Positions 40,001 through 49,347 are shown, counted from the stretch's first letter. The stretch is 64,000 bases of DNA from Paraburkholderia phenazinium (GCF_900100735.1 NZ_FNCJ01000013.1:124001-188000); one strand, 5' to 3'. A program made the numbers and translations. The notes: a model not told the origin generated them from the sequence alone.

Positions 40001-40833
40001 CGCTCAACTGGTGCGTCGGCGAAATGGAGAAACGCTACCGGCTGATGTCGGCCGTCGGCGTGCGCAATCTCGCGGGCTTCAACCAGAAAATCCGCGACGC
40101 GGAGGCCGCCGGCAAGAAGCTCGGCAATCCGTTCTCGCTGACGCCCGAAGCGCCCGAACCACTCGCGACGTTGCCGCTGATCGTGGTCGTGATCGACGAG
40201 CTGGCCGACCTGATGATGGTGGCCGGCAAGAAGATCGAAGAACTGATCGCGCGTCTCGCACAGAAGGCGCGTGCGGCCGGCATCCACCTGATTCTGGCGA
40301 CGCAACGCCCCTCGGTCGACGTGATCACCGGCCTCATCAAGGCCAACATTCCTACGCGAGTCGCGTTCCAGGTGTCGTCGAAGATCGACTCGCGCACGAT
40401 TCTCGACCAGATGGGCGCCGAGTCGCTGCTCGGCCAGGGCGACATGCTATTCCTGCCGCCGGGTACCGGCTACCCGCAGCGCGTGCACGGCGCGTTTGTC
40501 GCCGACGAGGAAGTGCACCGGATCGTCGAATATCTGAAGCAGTTCGGCGAGCCGCAATACGAGGAAGGGATTCTCGACGGCCCCGCTAGCGAAGGTGCGA
40601 CCCAGGACCTGTTCGGCGACACGCCCGATGCCGAAGCCGACCCGCTCTACGACGAAGCGGTCGCCTTCGTGGTGCGCACGCGGCGTGCGTCGATCTCGTC
40701 GGTGCAGCGGCAATTGCGCATTGGCTACAACCGCGCGGCGCGACTGGTGGAGCAGATGGAGACGGCGGGTCTGGTGTCGTCGATGGGCATCAACGGCAGC
40801 CGCGAAGTGCTCGCGCCTGGACCTGCCGAGTAA
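37009..40833 (+). CDS. ftsK: DNA translocase FtsK with a very long Pro/Ala linker
   Basis: FtsK couples septum formation to chromosome segregation by pumping DNA. This 1274-residue protein has three predicted membrane helices in residues 1-110 ([52 protein letters not shown]), an Ala/Pro/Thr-rich linker of about 650 residues, then the motor: [20 protein letters not shown], Walker [10 protein letters not shown] (about residue 937), Walker [14 protein letters not shown]. The gamma winged helix ([26 protein letters not shown]) ends it. Standard FtsK has four helices; the first appears absent, and an in-frame stop at 36967 prevents extension. Start uncertain (TTG 37006, ATG 37009 or 37018), without a good ribosome-binding site. 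Confidence 0.92.
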   Translation: MSSMHTVVFGWFGGSAVWFIPLLWRLVKSVLPGGVGLRGPGTIRLWLGFICVLVASCTLEASLLGIVGVDGLGHALAAGFGRLLGYIGTPLAMLALLIVSLPWLLEFRWSSVAMWADGAFGLGLSRGLAKRDEDARRRSSVDDTLPAYASTPTNTMAPKSNGRYARPTVWRPPAATRGATGGVGAAGAAGATGAKDAFAGDARASAAPGNAAWQTRTPTPRAPAATPENTGRAARAGTPVRRAGGAQAPAQTSGTAVDKAAAPWAPAEPVAPAGWLREPSTAPRGAGATVGAAIAAAAAGASEAAAASKGFVASRSVSGAAPAGSMAAPHRTPATQPMPTLARGGTTAGSTAGSAAGSTTGSAATGSPSSLARHALPPSSIQRPVQTPGAANAAAPTRPAASAAPVTPRRPGTPARPQAPSFSRPAAATERATPPASVQETLRSIEENAARWTTIAGASLARRGGAETVKLTSDASATPVTAAPVRSIAAPETSALRSGSADAQPAADAAAPASAQSAELARAGNAEHAGTVNWPIVPPEAAQSVAAEPVEQAIANTLAASVAKPAAETPLEWLPVTRTADEVLLTTDEQAAPAILEAANAAIETKAEATPIAAAHAAPTATLSANLAENAAQVAAAGVVHAPVAEVIIDKALVPWEAEIDAAPAPSNVVRFPGFAAVTAASHEAQGPATPLKATVDLPEPAPWDSADALDDPLDETASAHPTRDELDDEFIDEPPPVGALTASAAALTLPRSEPANEPVTPRAPVRGHAPTGFEFRAPAASMVELPTLDLLARADTDVEPVSEERLAETGLLIEQRLQEFKVPVTVVGASAGPVITRFEVEPALGVRGSQIVGLMKDLSRGLGLTSIRVVETIPGKTCMGLELPNAKRQTIRLSEILEANVYQHSHSMLTLAMGKDITGHPVVADLAKAPHMLVAGTTGSGKSVAINAMIVSLLYKATPEDVRLIMIDPKMLELSVYEGIPHLLAPVVTDMKLAANALNWCVGEMEKRYRLMSAVGVRNLAGFNQKIRDAEAAGKKLGNPFSLTPEAPEPLATLPLIVVVIDELADLMMVAGKKIEELIARLAQKARAAGIHLILATQRPSVDVITGLIKANIPTRVAFQVSSKIDSRTILDQMGAESLLGQGDMLFLPPGTGYPQRVHGAFVADEEVHRIVEYLKQFGEPQYEEGILDGPASEGATQDLFGDTPDAEADPLYDEAVAFVVRTRRASISSVQRQLRIGYNRAARLVEQMETAGLVSSMGINGSREVLAPGPAE

Positions 40834-40877
40834 GCGGCGGCCGCTACGGCGGCCAACGAGGACGCTGATCCAATGAA

Positions 40878-40916
40878 ACGGGCCTCGGAGGCATGCATGC
40901 TTCCGAGGCCCGTTTT
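40878..40916. terminator. Bidirectional terminator between ftsK and the beta-propeller gene
   Basis: ACGGGCCTCGGA (40878-40889) and TCCGAGGCCCGT (40902-40913) form a perfect 12-bp stem with an inner GCATGC palindrome in the loop. TTT follows on the plus strand and TTT on the minus strand, so both convergent genes could use it. Confidence 0.75.
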
Positions 40917-40971
40917 GCTGATAGCTAAAGCGCGTCACGACGCAACCTCCTACGGCTGCGTCACGCCCCCC

Positions 40972-42252
40972 TTACGACGGCGACACCAGCTTGAAATCCA
41001 CCGGCGAACCAATCTCGATCTTCCGCGGATTCGCTTCGAGCAAACCGCTCTGCTGATCGCGCTTGAACACATAGACGGTATCGCTGTTCTGATTGCCGAC
41101 GATCAGCCAGTTGCCGGTCGGATCGATCGCGAACTCGCGCGGCGACTTACCAAGGCTCGATTGCCGGCCCACCAGTTTCAGATGCCCATTGGCCGGATCG
41201 ACCGAGAAAATCACGATTTCGTTCGCGTCGCCGCGGTTGCTCGCATACAGGAAACGCCCATCCGGCGAAAGATGGATCGCCGCCGCCCCCACCTGCCCCT
41301 TGAAGCCCGGCTCGGTGAGCGGCGATACCTGCAGCAGGGTCAACCTGCCGTCGTCGTAGCGGAACGTGCTGACGGTCGCCGCCAGTTCGCTTGTCAGATA
41401 CGCGTACTTCCCATCGGGCCCAAACACCAGATGACGCGGACCGCTGCCGGCCTTCACATCGGTATAGCGCCACTCGGTAGGACCGAGCAGACCGCGGCTG
41501 CCATCGGGCGTATAGCGGTACGAATACAGCTTGTCCGCGCCGAGGTCCTGGGCGAACAGATAATGGCCGTCCGGCGAGAACACCGTCGAATGCACATGCG
41601 CGTTGTCCTGGCGTCCCTTCACCGGGCCGCTGCCGTCATGATGCACGGTCAACACCGCTTGACCCACCTGGCCGTCGGCCTGCAGCGGGAACACCGCGAA
41701 GCTGCCGCCCGGGTCGGCCGCCACCGAGTAGTTGGCCGTCAGCAGATACTTGCCGTCCGGCGAGATCTTCAGGTAGCAAGGGTCGTTGCCTTCCGACGAC
41801 ACCTTGTTGAGAAACGTCAACTGGCCGCTCGCCGGATCGAAACCGAACGCGCTGATGCCGCCGCGTTGCGAAGCCGGACCGTTGTCGCCAGGCAGTTCGT
41901 TGACCGCATACACATGACGGCGGTCGTTGCTCACCACCAGATACGACGGGTTGACCGTCTGCGCCACCGACACGCGGGTGGCCTCGCCCGTCTTCGTATC
42001 GAAGCGGTAGACATAGATGCCTTCGCTCTTGCCGCCCGTGTAGGTGCCGACAAGCATGTCGTAGACACCATCGGCCGGCGCCGGACCGGCGTCCTGGGCA
42101 AACGCCTGTGAAGCAGCGATCGAGACCATAAGCACGAAACCTTTTATTATCGAACGGGCTGACCGCGCGGACCACGTCATTGCGGGTTTACGGGCGGGCT
42201 GAAGTGAGGACTGGCGCGCGGCACGGGCGCCGGCTCGGTCACTACGATGCAT
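40972..42252 (-). CDS. Secreted lactonase-family (YbhE-like) seven-bladed beta-propeller
   Basis: A 426-residue protein with an N-terminal export signal (RSARSIIKGFVLMVSIAASQAFAQ) and a lactonase-type beta-propeller with repeated blades: VGTYTGGKSEGIYVYRFD, PSYLVVSNDRRHVYAVNE, LKISPDGKYLLTANYSV, HVHSTVFSPDGHYLFAQDLG, PRHLVFGPDGKYAYLTSEL. Related YbhE is a cytoplasmic 6-phosphogluconolactonase, but the signal peptide here means a periplasmic protein with a different substrate. The ATG at 42252 has a perfect AGGAGG 5 bp upstream. The long n-region carries two Arg pairs but no clean twin-Arg motif. Confidence 0.85.
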   Translation of the reverse strand: MHRSDRAGARAARQSSLQPARKPAMTWSARSARSIIKGFVLMVSIAASQAFAQDAGPAPADGVYDMLVGTYTGGKSEGIYVYRFDTKTGEATRVSVAQTVNPSYLVVSNDRRHVYAVNELPGDNGPASQRGGISAFGFDPASGQLTFLNKVSSEGNDPCYLKISPDGKYLLTANYSVAADPGGSFAVFPLQADGQVGQAVLTVHHDGSGPVKGRQDNAHVHSTVFSPDGHYLFAQDLGADKLYSYRYTPDGSRGLLGPTEWRYTDVKAGSGPRHLVFGPDGKYAYLTSELAATVSTFRYDDGRLTLLQVSPLTEPGFKGQVGAAAIHLSPDGRFLYASNRGDANEIVIFSVDPANGHLKLVGRQSSLGKSPREFAIDPTGNWLIVGNQNSDTVYVFKRDQQSGLLEANPRKIEIGSPVDFKLVSPS

Positions 42253-42329
42253 GTCGACCTCCTGAACATCGGGTTATTCGGTTGGTTGGTGCCGCTGATC
42301 TGCCAGGCGCTCGAGGGCATGCGCTTTGG

Positions 42330-42356
42330 AACCCCGGGGTTGAAGCCCTCTGGGCT
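42330..42356. repeat. Two adjacent palindromes in the divergent promoter region
   Basis: AACCCCGGGGTT (42330-42341) is a perfect 12-bp palindrome, followed two bases later by AGCCC-TCT-GGGCT (42344-42356). They lie between the divergent beta-propeller gene and the DUF3096 gene and could be an operator or a leader hairpin. Confidence 0.55.
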
Positions 42357-42477
42357 AAAACCCTATTAGTTATCGGCGCAAGTATAGAGAAGATAGAACC
42401 AAAGCGTTGAGCCGGGCCGCGCAGCATGCGGCCCGCCGAAGTCCCCTCCCGCACCTGCCTCACCACTCGGAGAATTC

Positions 42478-42630
42478 ATGAACGTCACATTCAGTCTGGG
42501 CCCGGTCGTTTCGCTGATCGCCGGTATTCTTATCCTCGTGACGCCGCGCCTGCTGAACTACATCGTCGCGCTCTATCTGATCATCATCGGCATCATTGGA
42601 ATCTTCGGCGTGGGGGCATCCCATTTCTGA
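42478..42630 (+). CDS. DUF3096 small membrane protein
   Basis: A 50-residue protein starting MNVTFSLGPVVSLIAGILIL, then a short TPRLLNY turn and a second hydrophobic segment (IVALYLIIIGIIGIFG). Two helices with a TPRLLNYIVA hairpin are the DUF3096 pattern. GGAG lies 5 bp before the ATG. No function is known. A hairpin-forming GCCCCG/CGGGGC pair follows the stop at 42640-42666. Confidence 0.8.
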   Translation: MNVTFSLGPVVSLIAGILILVTPRLLNYIVALYLIIIGIIGIFGVGASHF

Positions 42631-42750
42631 GCGCAGAAAGCCCCGCAGGCCTTAACCTCGGGGCATACCCGTGTCGCATATGCGCGTGGTTTGTTCGCGT
42701 TGCTTGCTCTCGGGACTTCCTCAGGACTCCCCCGGCACCAGCTCAGGGAC

Positions 42751-43005
42751 TTACCCGTTGGCGAGCTGGTCGAGCCGCAGCCGCCCCTGCAGGGACAGGC
42801 TGCCGACGGCATAATGGCCGTCACCTTCCCGCACGCGCTTGAAGCAGGCCCGCGCGATCAGGAACGACGCGGCGACCTGCATCCCATTGCGGGACAGGCC
42901 TAGACGGCCGGCATCGAGCGGTAGCATGGAATCGTCAGCCAGTTCGCTGGCGGCTGAGAGTATGGTGATGCAATCGGATTTCGACGGGTTCAGCATGGCT
43001 TTCAT
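42751..43005 (-). CDS. Small hypothetical protein
   Basis: An 84-residue protein from the ATG at 43005 (MKAMLNPSKSDCITILSAAS), ending GSLSLQGRLRLDQLANG. A second ATG at 42996 has GAGG at a better spacing and may be the real start. The middle (LGLSRNGMQVAASFLIARACFKRV) could form a helix-turn-helix-like pair of helices. The frame is open further upstream, but that part is Gly/Cys-rich and looks non-coding. No family is recognised, and the opposite strand is also open, so the call is cautious. Confidence 0.5.
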   Translation of the reverse strand: MKAMLNPSKSDCITILSAASELADDSMLPLDAGRLGLSRNGMQVAASFLIARACFKRVREGDGHYAVGSLSLQGRLRLDQLANG

Positions 43006-43249
43006 CCTCGAAAACAGTATTGGCGTGCGTGATGGACCGGCGTTCCCACACCTGCAACCCAGCCCTCCCCCATTTACTCGAAGTCCGATTGTAGGCAGCC
43101 TTATCTCAAAATGCCAAGACGAGTTGTCCCCAAGGCGCGCAGATCTAAAATGCATGCCGCGGATCCGGTAATAACAACGTCCCGGCGCGCTCCCAGGGGT
43201 ACGCTTTACACGCCCGGCTTACCCGCTCAAACCGCTTAACCCGTCACCT

Positions 43250-45223
43250 ATGCCCGCACTCATCGAAGACTATGCCCTCGTCGGCGACGGCCACACCGCC
43301 GCACTGATCTCCCGTGACGGTTCGGTCGACTGGCTCTGCTGGCCGCGTTTCGACTCGGGCGCCTGCTTCGCCGCGTTGCTCGGCACCGAACAGAACGGAC
43401 GCTGGCTGATCGCGCCGGTGTCTACCGGGTCCGGCGAGTCCGATACGCCTGTGAAGATTACCCGCCGCTATCGCGGCGAAACGCTGATACTCGAAACCGA
43501 TATCGAGACCGCCGAGGGCGCCGTCACAGTAATCGACTTCATGCCGCCCGGCAACGGCTGGTCTGAGCTGGTGCGGATCGTGGTAGGCCGGCGCGGCACG
43601 GTGCGCATGAAAATGGAACTGGTGCTGCGCTTCGACTACGGCTTTTCGATTCCGTGGGTCAGCCGTCTGAAGAATGACAGCGGCATCAAGGCGATCGTAG
43701 GACCGGATACGGCGGTGCTGCGCACCCCCGTCGAACTGCGAGGCGAGAACATGCACACCGTCGCCGAATTCACCGTGTCGGCGGGCGAACGGGTGCCGTT
43801 CTCACTGGCGTACTCGCCGTCGCATCTGCGCATTCCGCCGGCGCGCGATCCGCACACGGCGCTGGCCCGCACCGAGAATCACTGGCTCGAATGGTCGGCG
43901 CGCAGCACGGTCGAGGGCAAATACGCCGGGCCGATCCGGCGCTCGCTCATCACGCTGAAAGCGCTCGCCTACGAGCCGACCGGCGGCATCGTCGCGGCCC
44001 CCACCACGTCCCTGCCCGAACAGTTGGGCGGCACGCGCAACTGGGATTACCGCTATTGCTGGCTGCGCGACGCCACCATCACGCTGCTGGCGATGATGCG
44101 CGGCGGCTACTTCGACGAAGCGCGCGCCTGGCGCAGCTGGCTCGCCCGCGTGATGGCGGGCTCGCCCGAGCAGTTACAGATCATGTATGGGATTGCCGGC
44201 GAGCGGCGTCTGCCGGAATTCGAAGTGGAATGGCTGCCGGGCTACCAGGGCGCGAAACCGGTGCGCATCGGCAACAACGCGGCCGGCCAGTTGCAACTCG
44301 ACGTGTACGGCGAAGTGATGAACGCACTGCATCTCGCGCGTGTAGGCGGCCTGCAGCAGGACGACACCGCGTGGAACGTCCAGCGCGAGATGCTCGATCA
44401 TCTGGAAACCATCTGGCAGCAACCCGACGAAGGCATCTGGGAAACGCGCGGCGGCCGCCAGCATTTCACCTTCTCGAAGGTAATGGCGTGGGTCGCCTTC
44501 GACCGCGCGATCAAGTCCGCCGAAAAGTTCGACCTCGCGGGTCCGCTCGACCACTGGCGCGAGATTCGCGCACAGATTCATGCCGAAGTCTGCGAGAAAA
44601 GCTGGAACCCGACGCTCAATGCCTTCACCCAAGTCTACGGCGGCGACGAACTTGACGCCAGCGTGCTGCTGCTGCCGCAAGTTGGTTTCCTGCCGCCGTC
44701 GGACCCGCGCGTGATCGGCACGGTCGCCGCCACCGAAAAGTATCTGATGCGCGACGGCTTCGTGATGCGCTACCGCACCACCGAATTCGACGACGGCCTG
44801 CCGCCCGGCGAAGGCACCTTCCTTGCGTGCAGCTTCTGGATGGTCGACAACCTCGCACTGCAGGGCCGCGTGGCCGAAGCGGAAGCGATGTACGAGCGGC
44901 TGCTCGCGCTCGCCAACGACGTGGGCCTGCTAGCCGAAGAGTACGACCCGGCGGCAAAGCGCCTGGTCGGCAACTTCCCGCAGGCGTTTTCCCATGTGGC
45001 CCTTGTGCATACCGGGTTCAACCTGATGAAACACGAGCAGGAAATCGCCAAGGCGGCCGGACAGCCGTCGCACAACGGCGCAGCGCACGACGAGCCGTCG
45101 TCCAGCACGCCGTCTCAAAACGAGCCGTCTCAAAATGCGTCCGCTCATAACGGCACAGTGGCGGACAAACTTGACCCTGCGGCAACCCCGGATAGCGGCA
45201 CAGCAACATCGCCAGTACCATGA
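43250..45223 (+). CDS. Glycoside hydrolase family 15 protein (glucoamylase/trehalase-like)
   Basis: A 657-residue cytoplasmic GH15 enzyme. The N-terminal domain opens MPALIEDYALVGDGHTAALI and DGSVDWLCWPRFDSGACFA. The (alpha/alpha)6 catalytic domain has GTRNWDYRYCWLRDATITLLA, the YGEVMNALHLAR helix, and GEGTFLACSFWMVDNLALQG, which likely holds a catalytic acid, then EEYDPAAKRLVGNFPQAFSHVA. Bacterial members include trehalases and dextran/glucan glucosidases. The last 60 residues are a low-complexity Ser/Asn/Gln/Pro tail with repeats of xPSQN, unlike the rest. No signal peptide. Start at the ATG at 43250, with no strong ribosome-binding site. Confidence 0.9.
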   Translation: MPALIEDYALVGDGHTAALISRDGSVDWLCWPRFDSGACFAALLGTEQNGRWLIAPVSTGSGESDTPVKITRRYRGETLILETDIETAEGAVTVIDFMPPGNGWSELVRIVVGRRGTVRMKMELVLRFDYGFSIPWVSRLKNDSGIKAIVGPDTAVLRTPVELRGENMHTVAEFTVSAGERVPFSLAYSPSHLRIPPARDPHTALARTENHWLEWSARSTVEGKYAGPIRRSLITLKALAYEPTGGIVAAPTTSLPEQLGGTRNWDYRYCWLRDATITLLAMMRGGYFDEARAWRSWLARVMAGSPEQLQIMYGIAGERRLPEFEVEWLPGYQGAKPVRIGNNAAGQLQLDVYGEVMNALHLARVGGLQQDDTAWNVQREMLDHLETIWQQPDEGIWETRGGRQHFTFSKVMAWVAFDRAIKSAEKFDLAGPLDHWREIRAQIHAEVCEKSWNPTLNAFTQVYGGDELDASVLLLPQVGFLPPSDPRVIGTVAATEKYLMRDGFVMRYRTTEFDDGLPPGEGTFLACSFWMVDNLALQGRVAEAEAMYERLLALANDVGLLAEEYDPAAKRLVGNFPQAFSHVALVHTGFNLMKHEQEIAKAAGQPSHNGAAHDEPSSSTPSQNEPSQNASAHNGTVADKLDPAATPDSGTATSPVP

Positions 45224-45257
45224 TTCCATGACATTTTGCGCGCGAAAAAGGTAACCG

Positions 45258-45294
45258 TTGCTGCGTTGCACAATTTCGCGTTGTCCGATATCAT
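45258..45294 (+). promoter_or_regulatory. Candidate phaZ promoter overlapped by a PhaR-like operator
   Basis: TTGCAC (45266-45271), 17 bp, TATCAT (45289-45294) makes a plausible sigma-70 promoter. The -35 sits inside TTGCTGCGTTGCACAA (45258-45273), which resembles the TGC-rich site bound by the PHB regulator PhaR in Burkholderia/Cupriavidus (from memory). It is about 110-150 bp upstream of the phaZ start. Confidence 0.45.
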
Positions 45295-45407
45295 CAAACG
45301 AGACTGTTGGCCGATAATCAAGCGCCACCACAACCAATACGGCCCGCCGCAACGCGATACGCGTGTTTGCGAAGCCCCATGCGAATCGCCCCAACACCGG
45401 AGCACCC

Positions 45408-46685
45408 ATGCTCTATCAACTGCACGAATTCCAGCGGGCTCTGCTCAGCCCGCTGACCGCCTGGGCCCAGGCCGCGTCGAAATCCTTCGCGAATCCGGCC
45501 AGCCCTTTCGCCTACGTTCCGGGCGCTACACGTCTTTCCGCCGGCTACGAATTGCTCTACCGGCTAGGCAAAGACTACGAGAAACCCGAATTCAACCTGC
45601 ACCAGATTGTTAAAGATGGTCATAACATCCCGATCATCGAACAGACGATCGTGGAGAAACCCTTCTGCCGTCTGCTGCGCTTCAAGCGTTTCGCTGACGA
45701 CAGCGGCGCTGTCAGCCAACTGAAAGACGAACCGGTCGTGCTGGTGTGCGCACCGTTGTCCGGCCACCACTCCACCCTGCTGCGCGACACCGTGCGCACG
45801 TTGCTGCAAGACCACAAGGTGTACATCACCGACTGGATCGACGCGCGCATGGTGCCGCTCGAAGAGGGCAAGTTCCACCTCGACGATTACGTTGCTTACA
45901 TTCAGGAATTCATCCGTCACATTGGCGCGAAAGATCTGCACGTGATCTCGGTGTGCCAGCCGACGGTGCCGGTGCTGGCTGCCATCTCGCTAATGGCGAG
46001 CCGCGGCGAAGAAACGCCGCGCACGATGACGATGATGGGTGGCCCGATCGACGCGCGTAAGAGCCCGACCTCGGTAAATTCGCTCGCCACGCAACACTCG
46101 TTCGAATGGTTCGATAACAACGTGATCTACACGGTGCCGCCGAACTATCCGGGCGTGGGCCGCAAGGTCTATCCGGGCTTCCTGCAACACACGGGTTTCG
46201 TGGCCATGAATCCGGAGCGCCACGCGGCTTCGCACTGGGACTATTACCAGAGCCTGCTGCGCGGCGACGAAGACGACGCCGATGCTCACCGCCGCTTCTA
46301 CGACGAGTACAACGCCGTGCTCGACATGGACGCCGACTATTACCTCGACACGATCCGCGTCGTGTTCCAGGAATTCCGCCTGGCCGAAGGCACCTGGGAT
46401 GTGGCGGGTGAACGCGTGCGGCCGCAGGACATCAAGAAGACCGCCCTCTTCACGATCGAAGGCGAGCTCGACGACATCTCCGGCGACGGACAGACACGCG
46501 CGGCGCAGGATCTGTGCAGCGGCATTCCGCCGGAGCACAAGCAGCATTTCACGGCGGAAAAGTGCGGCCACTACGGCATTTTCTCGGGCCGCCGCTGGCG
46601 CACCATCATCTATCCGCAACTGCGCGATTTCATCCTCGCGCACAACAAGGCCCCCAAGGTCGCGAAGGAAAAAGTCGAAGCCTGA
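45408..46685 (+). CDS. phaZ: Intracellular polyhydroxybutyrate depolymerase
   Basis: PhaZ mobilises intracellular PHB granules. The 425-residue protein from the ATG at 45408 has the catalytic triad at the same positions as PhaZ1 of Cupriavidus necator (known as Cys183, Asp355, His388): Cys183 in HVISVCQPTVPV, Asp355 in EGELDDISGDG and His388 in EKCGHYGIFSGRRW. The cysteine replaces the serine of the lipase box, as usual in this group. GGAG lies 5 bp upstream. An upstream in-frame start at 45363 is less likely. An intrinsic terminator follows. A TetR-type gene lies downstream on the other strand. Confidence 0.95.
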   Translation: MLYQLHEFQRALLSPLTAWAQAASKSFANPASPFAYVPGATRLSAGYELLYRLGKDYEKPEFNLHQIVKDGHNIPIIEQTIVEKPFCRLLRFKRFADDSGAVSQLKDEPVVLVCAPLSGHHSTLLRDTVRTLLQDHKVYITDWIDARMVPLEEGKFHLDDYVAYIQEFIRHIGAKDLHVISVCQPTVPVLAAISLMASRGEETPRTMTMMGGPIDARKSPTSVNSLATQHSFEWFDNNVIYTVPPNYPGVGRKVYPGFLQHTGFVAMNPERHAASHWDYYQSLLRGDEDDADAHRRFYDEYNAVLDMDADYYLDTIRVVFQEFRLAEGTWDVAGERVRPQDIKKTALFTIEGELDDISGDGQTRAAQDLCSGIPPEHKQHFTAEKCGHYGIFSGRRWRTIIYPQLRDFILAHNKAPKVAKEKVEA

Positions 46686-46760
46686 GTGGCTTTGCCTTGC
46701 GGGTCCGCTCGAAGCGGACCGCTCTCCTGAAAGTTGCGTGCGCATCAAATGCAAAAAGCG

Positions 46761-46788
46761 ACGGCCCCCTCGGGGGCCGTTGTTGTTT
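46761..46788 (+). terminator. Intrinsic terminator of phaZ
   Basis: ACGGCCCCC-TC-GGGGGCCGT, a perfect 9-bp stem, is followed by TGTTGTTT. It lies about 75 bp past the phaZ stop. Confidence 0.8.
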
Positions 46789-46973
46789 ACTATGCCGTCT
46801 GCGAAGCAGGCGTGCATCGATTTATTACAGATTGGTAAGCCGATAGCATGCCTAAGCGATTGGTATTTACCCTGCCTGTATTGCTTGCCCGCTGCTTGCA
46901 CCGTTAAAGCGCGCTTCCGGCCGCCAGATCGCCATGGGTGGCGCTTAATGACGCTTAAGACGCTCAGTATCGC

Positions 46974-47606
46974 TTAGCGCCTAAGCAGATACGCGAGCAG
47001 CAACTCGGTGTTCATCTGGACGATCTCGCTGCGCTCGGCAGGCGTGCTGAAATCGCGGCCAAGCGTGGCCTCCAGCGTGAAGCGGTTCGAGACGATGTAA
47101 TACCCCATGCCCGACAGCGTGACGTAGAAACGCAGCGGATCGACGTTGGTGCGAAACAGGCCGGCGCGCTGGCCGCGTTCGAGGATGCTGCCGAGTGTCG
47201 CAACAATCGGCGAGATCATTTCGCGAATCCGCGTGGACTTCTGCATATACCGCGCCTCGTGCAGATTCTCGTTATTCACGAGACGCAGCAGTTCAGGATG
47301 GTCGCGGTAGTAGTCCCACACGAAATGGGCAAGCCGGGTGATGGCCTCGACCGGCGCAATGCCGTTCAGGTCCAGCGTGCGTTCGGCCTCGGTGAGCGCG
47401 CCGAAGGCGTGTTCGAGAACGGCCGTGAAAAGCTGCTCCTTGCTACCGAAGTAGTAATAGAGCATGCGTTCATTGGTTTCAGCGCGGCGGGCAATCTGGT
47501 CGACACGCGCGCCGAACAGCCCTCCATTTGCAAATTCCTCAGCGGCCGCTAGAAGAATACGGCGCCGGGTGCCTTCAGGATCTCTTTTGATTTTCGGCTG
47601 ATTCAT
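46974..47606 (-). CDS. TetR/AcrR-family transcriptional regulator
   Basis: A 210-residue regulator. The N-terminal helix-turn-helix reads RRRILLAAAEEFANGGLFGARVDQIARRAETNERMLYYYFGSKEQLF in order (key parts: GARVDQIARRAET and MLYYYFGSKEQLF). The C-terminal ligand domain resembles the RutR group (AHFVWDYYRDHPELLRLVNNEN, RFYVTLSGMGYYIVSNRFTLE). Members sense nucleobases or small molecules. It is divergent from rsxB and convergent with phaZ, so its target cannot be inferred with confidence. The ATG at 47606 is preferred over an upstream extension of 24 residues. Confidence 0.88.
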   Translation of the reverse strand: MNQPKIKRDPEGTRRRILLAAAEEFANGGLFGARVDQIARRAETNERMLYYYFGSKEQLFTAVLEHAFGALTEAERTLDLNGIAPVEAITRLAHFVWDYYRDHPELLRLVNNENLHEARYMQKSTRIREMISPIVATLGSILERGQRAGLFRTNVDPLRFYVTLSGMGYYIVSNRFTLEATLGRDFSTPAERSEIVQMNTELLLAYLLRR

Positions 47607-47875
47607 GGTGGCATCATCGTGAGCCGCGTTATCCGGATCGTGCCGCCGGCCTCTCCTCGGGCCTTGCACCGACAGCACTGAACGGGCTAGTTGGGGGACA
47701 CCCTTATGCGGTCTTTCGGAAAAGCGCTTTGATTATGGCACATGGTTTGACAATCGCAATCGGGGAAATCGGCGATAATGTGCTATTTCCCCTACGCCTG
47801 ATGGAGCGAGCAAATCCGCCTCGTTCCCGCCTGCCGTGAAGGGCCCGCAGTGGCCCGCCGGCAAGCCTCACCGTC

Positions 47876-48706
47876 GTGACCGTGACCGATTCCAGAACTC
47901 TCGCAGACCGCATCGAAGATCTGCTTCCCCAGACCCAATGTACGAAGTGCGGCTATGCGGCATGCCGGCCGTACGCCGAAGCCGTGGCCGTTGGCACAGC
48001 GAATTACAACCAGTGCCCGCCAGGCGGCGCCGAAGGCGTAGCGCGGCTCGCCGCCCTGCTCGGCAAGCCGGTGATTGCGCTCAATCCGGACAATGGGGTC
48101 GAACGGCCCCGGCCGTTGGCGGTGATCGACGAGAACCTGTGCATCGGCTGCACGCTATGCATGCAGGCTTGTCCGGTAGACGCGATCCTTGGCGGACCGA
48201 AACAGATGCACACCGTGATCGCGGCGCTATGCACTGGCTGCGACCTGTGCGTCGCGCCCTGCCCGGTCGACTGCATCGCGATGCTGCCGGTCACCGGCGC
48301 TGCAACCGGCTGGGACGCATGGACGCTTGACCAGGCTCAGGCGGCCCGCGAGCGCCACGATCTGCGCGAAGCGCGGCTCGCGCGCGAACGCGATGCCGCC
48401 GAGGCCCGCGCGGCCGCCCGTCGCACGGCCGCTCATGTGACGGCTGATGCGCCTGCGGCGGCACCGACCGCCGCCCCGGACGGCGCGGCTGCAGCCGCCA
48501 CGCCCGCCGACGACGCCGAAGCGAAGAAGCGCGCCATCATCCAGGCCGCGCTGGAGCGGGCGCGCAAGAAGAAAGAAGAACTGGCCGCAAAAGGCGCGGG
48601 ACCGCAGAATACGGAGCGCGTGAGTGCAGAAGTGCAGGCCCAGATCGACGCAGCCGAAGCGCGCCGCCGGCGCCTGGGCATCGAAGGCGGGGACGAAGAA
48701 GTATGA
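47876..48706 (+). CDS. rsxB: RsxB/RnfB-like electron-transport ferredoxin without membrane helix
   Basis: A 276-residue iron-sulfur protein. It starts with the RnfB-type domain ([20 protein letters not shown], then NQCPPGG) and has two 4Fe-4S ferredoxin motifs, [16 protein letters not shown] and [16 protein letters not shown]. The N-terminal membrane anchor of true RnfB is missing, and no other rnf/rsx gene is in the window. The C-terminal 130 residues are an Ala/Arg/Glu-rich, coiled-coil-like tail. GTG start at 47876 (another GTG at 47882). Its stop overlaps the start of nth (ATGA), so it probably supplies electrons or iron-sulfur support linked to that repair enzyme, or simply shares expression. 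Confidence 0.88.
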   Translation: MTVTDSRTLADRIEDLLPQTQCTKCGYAACRPYAEAVAVGTANYNQCPPGGAEGVARLAALLGKPVIALNPDNGVERPRPLAVIDENLCIGCTLCMQACPVDAILGGPKQMHTVIAALCTGCDLCVAPCPVDCIAMLPVTGAATGWDAWTLDQAQAARERHDLREARLARERDAAEARAAARRTAAHVTADAPAAAPTAAPDGAAAAATPADDAEAKKRAIIQAALERARKKKEELAAKGAGPQNTERVSAEVQAQIDAAEARRRRLGIEGGDEEV

Positions 48707-49347
48707 ACGCGAACAAACGCCGCGCCATCTACGAGACACTCCAGAGCCTCAACCCGCATCCGACCACCGAACTCGAATACACCACGCCGTTTGAGCTGTT
48801 GATTGCCGTGATGCTGTCAGCGCAGGCCACCGACGTGTCGGTCAACAAGGCGATGCGCAAGATGTTCCCGGTGGCGAACACGCCGCAGCAGATCGTCGAA
48901 CTCGGCGAGGCCGGGGTGGCCGAGTACATCAAGACCATCGGCCTGTATCGCACCAAGGCGAAGAACGTCATTGCGACCTGCCGGATCCTGCTCGAGCAAT
49001 ACGGCGGCGAGGTGCCGGCCGATCGCGAAGCGCTCGAAAGCCTGCCCGGGGTCGGCCGCAAGACTGCCAATGTGATTCTGAACACAGCCTTCGGTCAGCC
49101 GACGATTGCCGTCGACACCCACATCTTTCGGGTTGCGAATCGAACCGGACTGGCGCCAGGCAAAGACGTGCGTACCGTCGAAACAGCGCTGGAGAAATTC
49201 ACGCCAGCCGAATTCAGACAGGACGCGCACCACTGGCTGATTCTGCATGGCCGTTACGTCTGCAAGGCGCGCCGGCCGGAATGCTGGCATTGCGTGATCG
49301 AGCCGCTCTGCGAGTTCAGGCCCAAGACGCCGCCGCCCGATCTGTGA
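48703..49347 (+). CDS. nth: Endonuclease III
   Basis: Nth removes oxidised pyrimidines from DNA and nicks the abasic site. The 214 residues match the family length. The helix-hairpin-helix reads [18 protein letters not shown] with the catalytic Lys, followed by [19 protein letters not shown] (catalytic Asp) and the 4Fe-4S cluster cysteines in [17 protein letters not shown]. It overlaps the end of rsxB by 4 bp, so translation is coupled. Confidence 0.96.
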   Translation: MNANKRRAIYETLQSLNPHPTTELEYTTPFELLIAVMLSAQATDVSVNKAMRKMFPVANTPQQIVELGEAGVAEYIKTIGLYRTKAKNVIATCRILLEQYGGEVPADREALESLPGVGRKTANVILNTAFGQPTIAVDTHIFRVANRTGLAPGKDVRTVETALEKFTPAEFRQDAHHWLILHGRYVCKARRPECWHCVIEPLCEFRPKTPPPDL

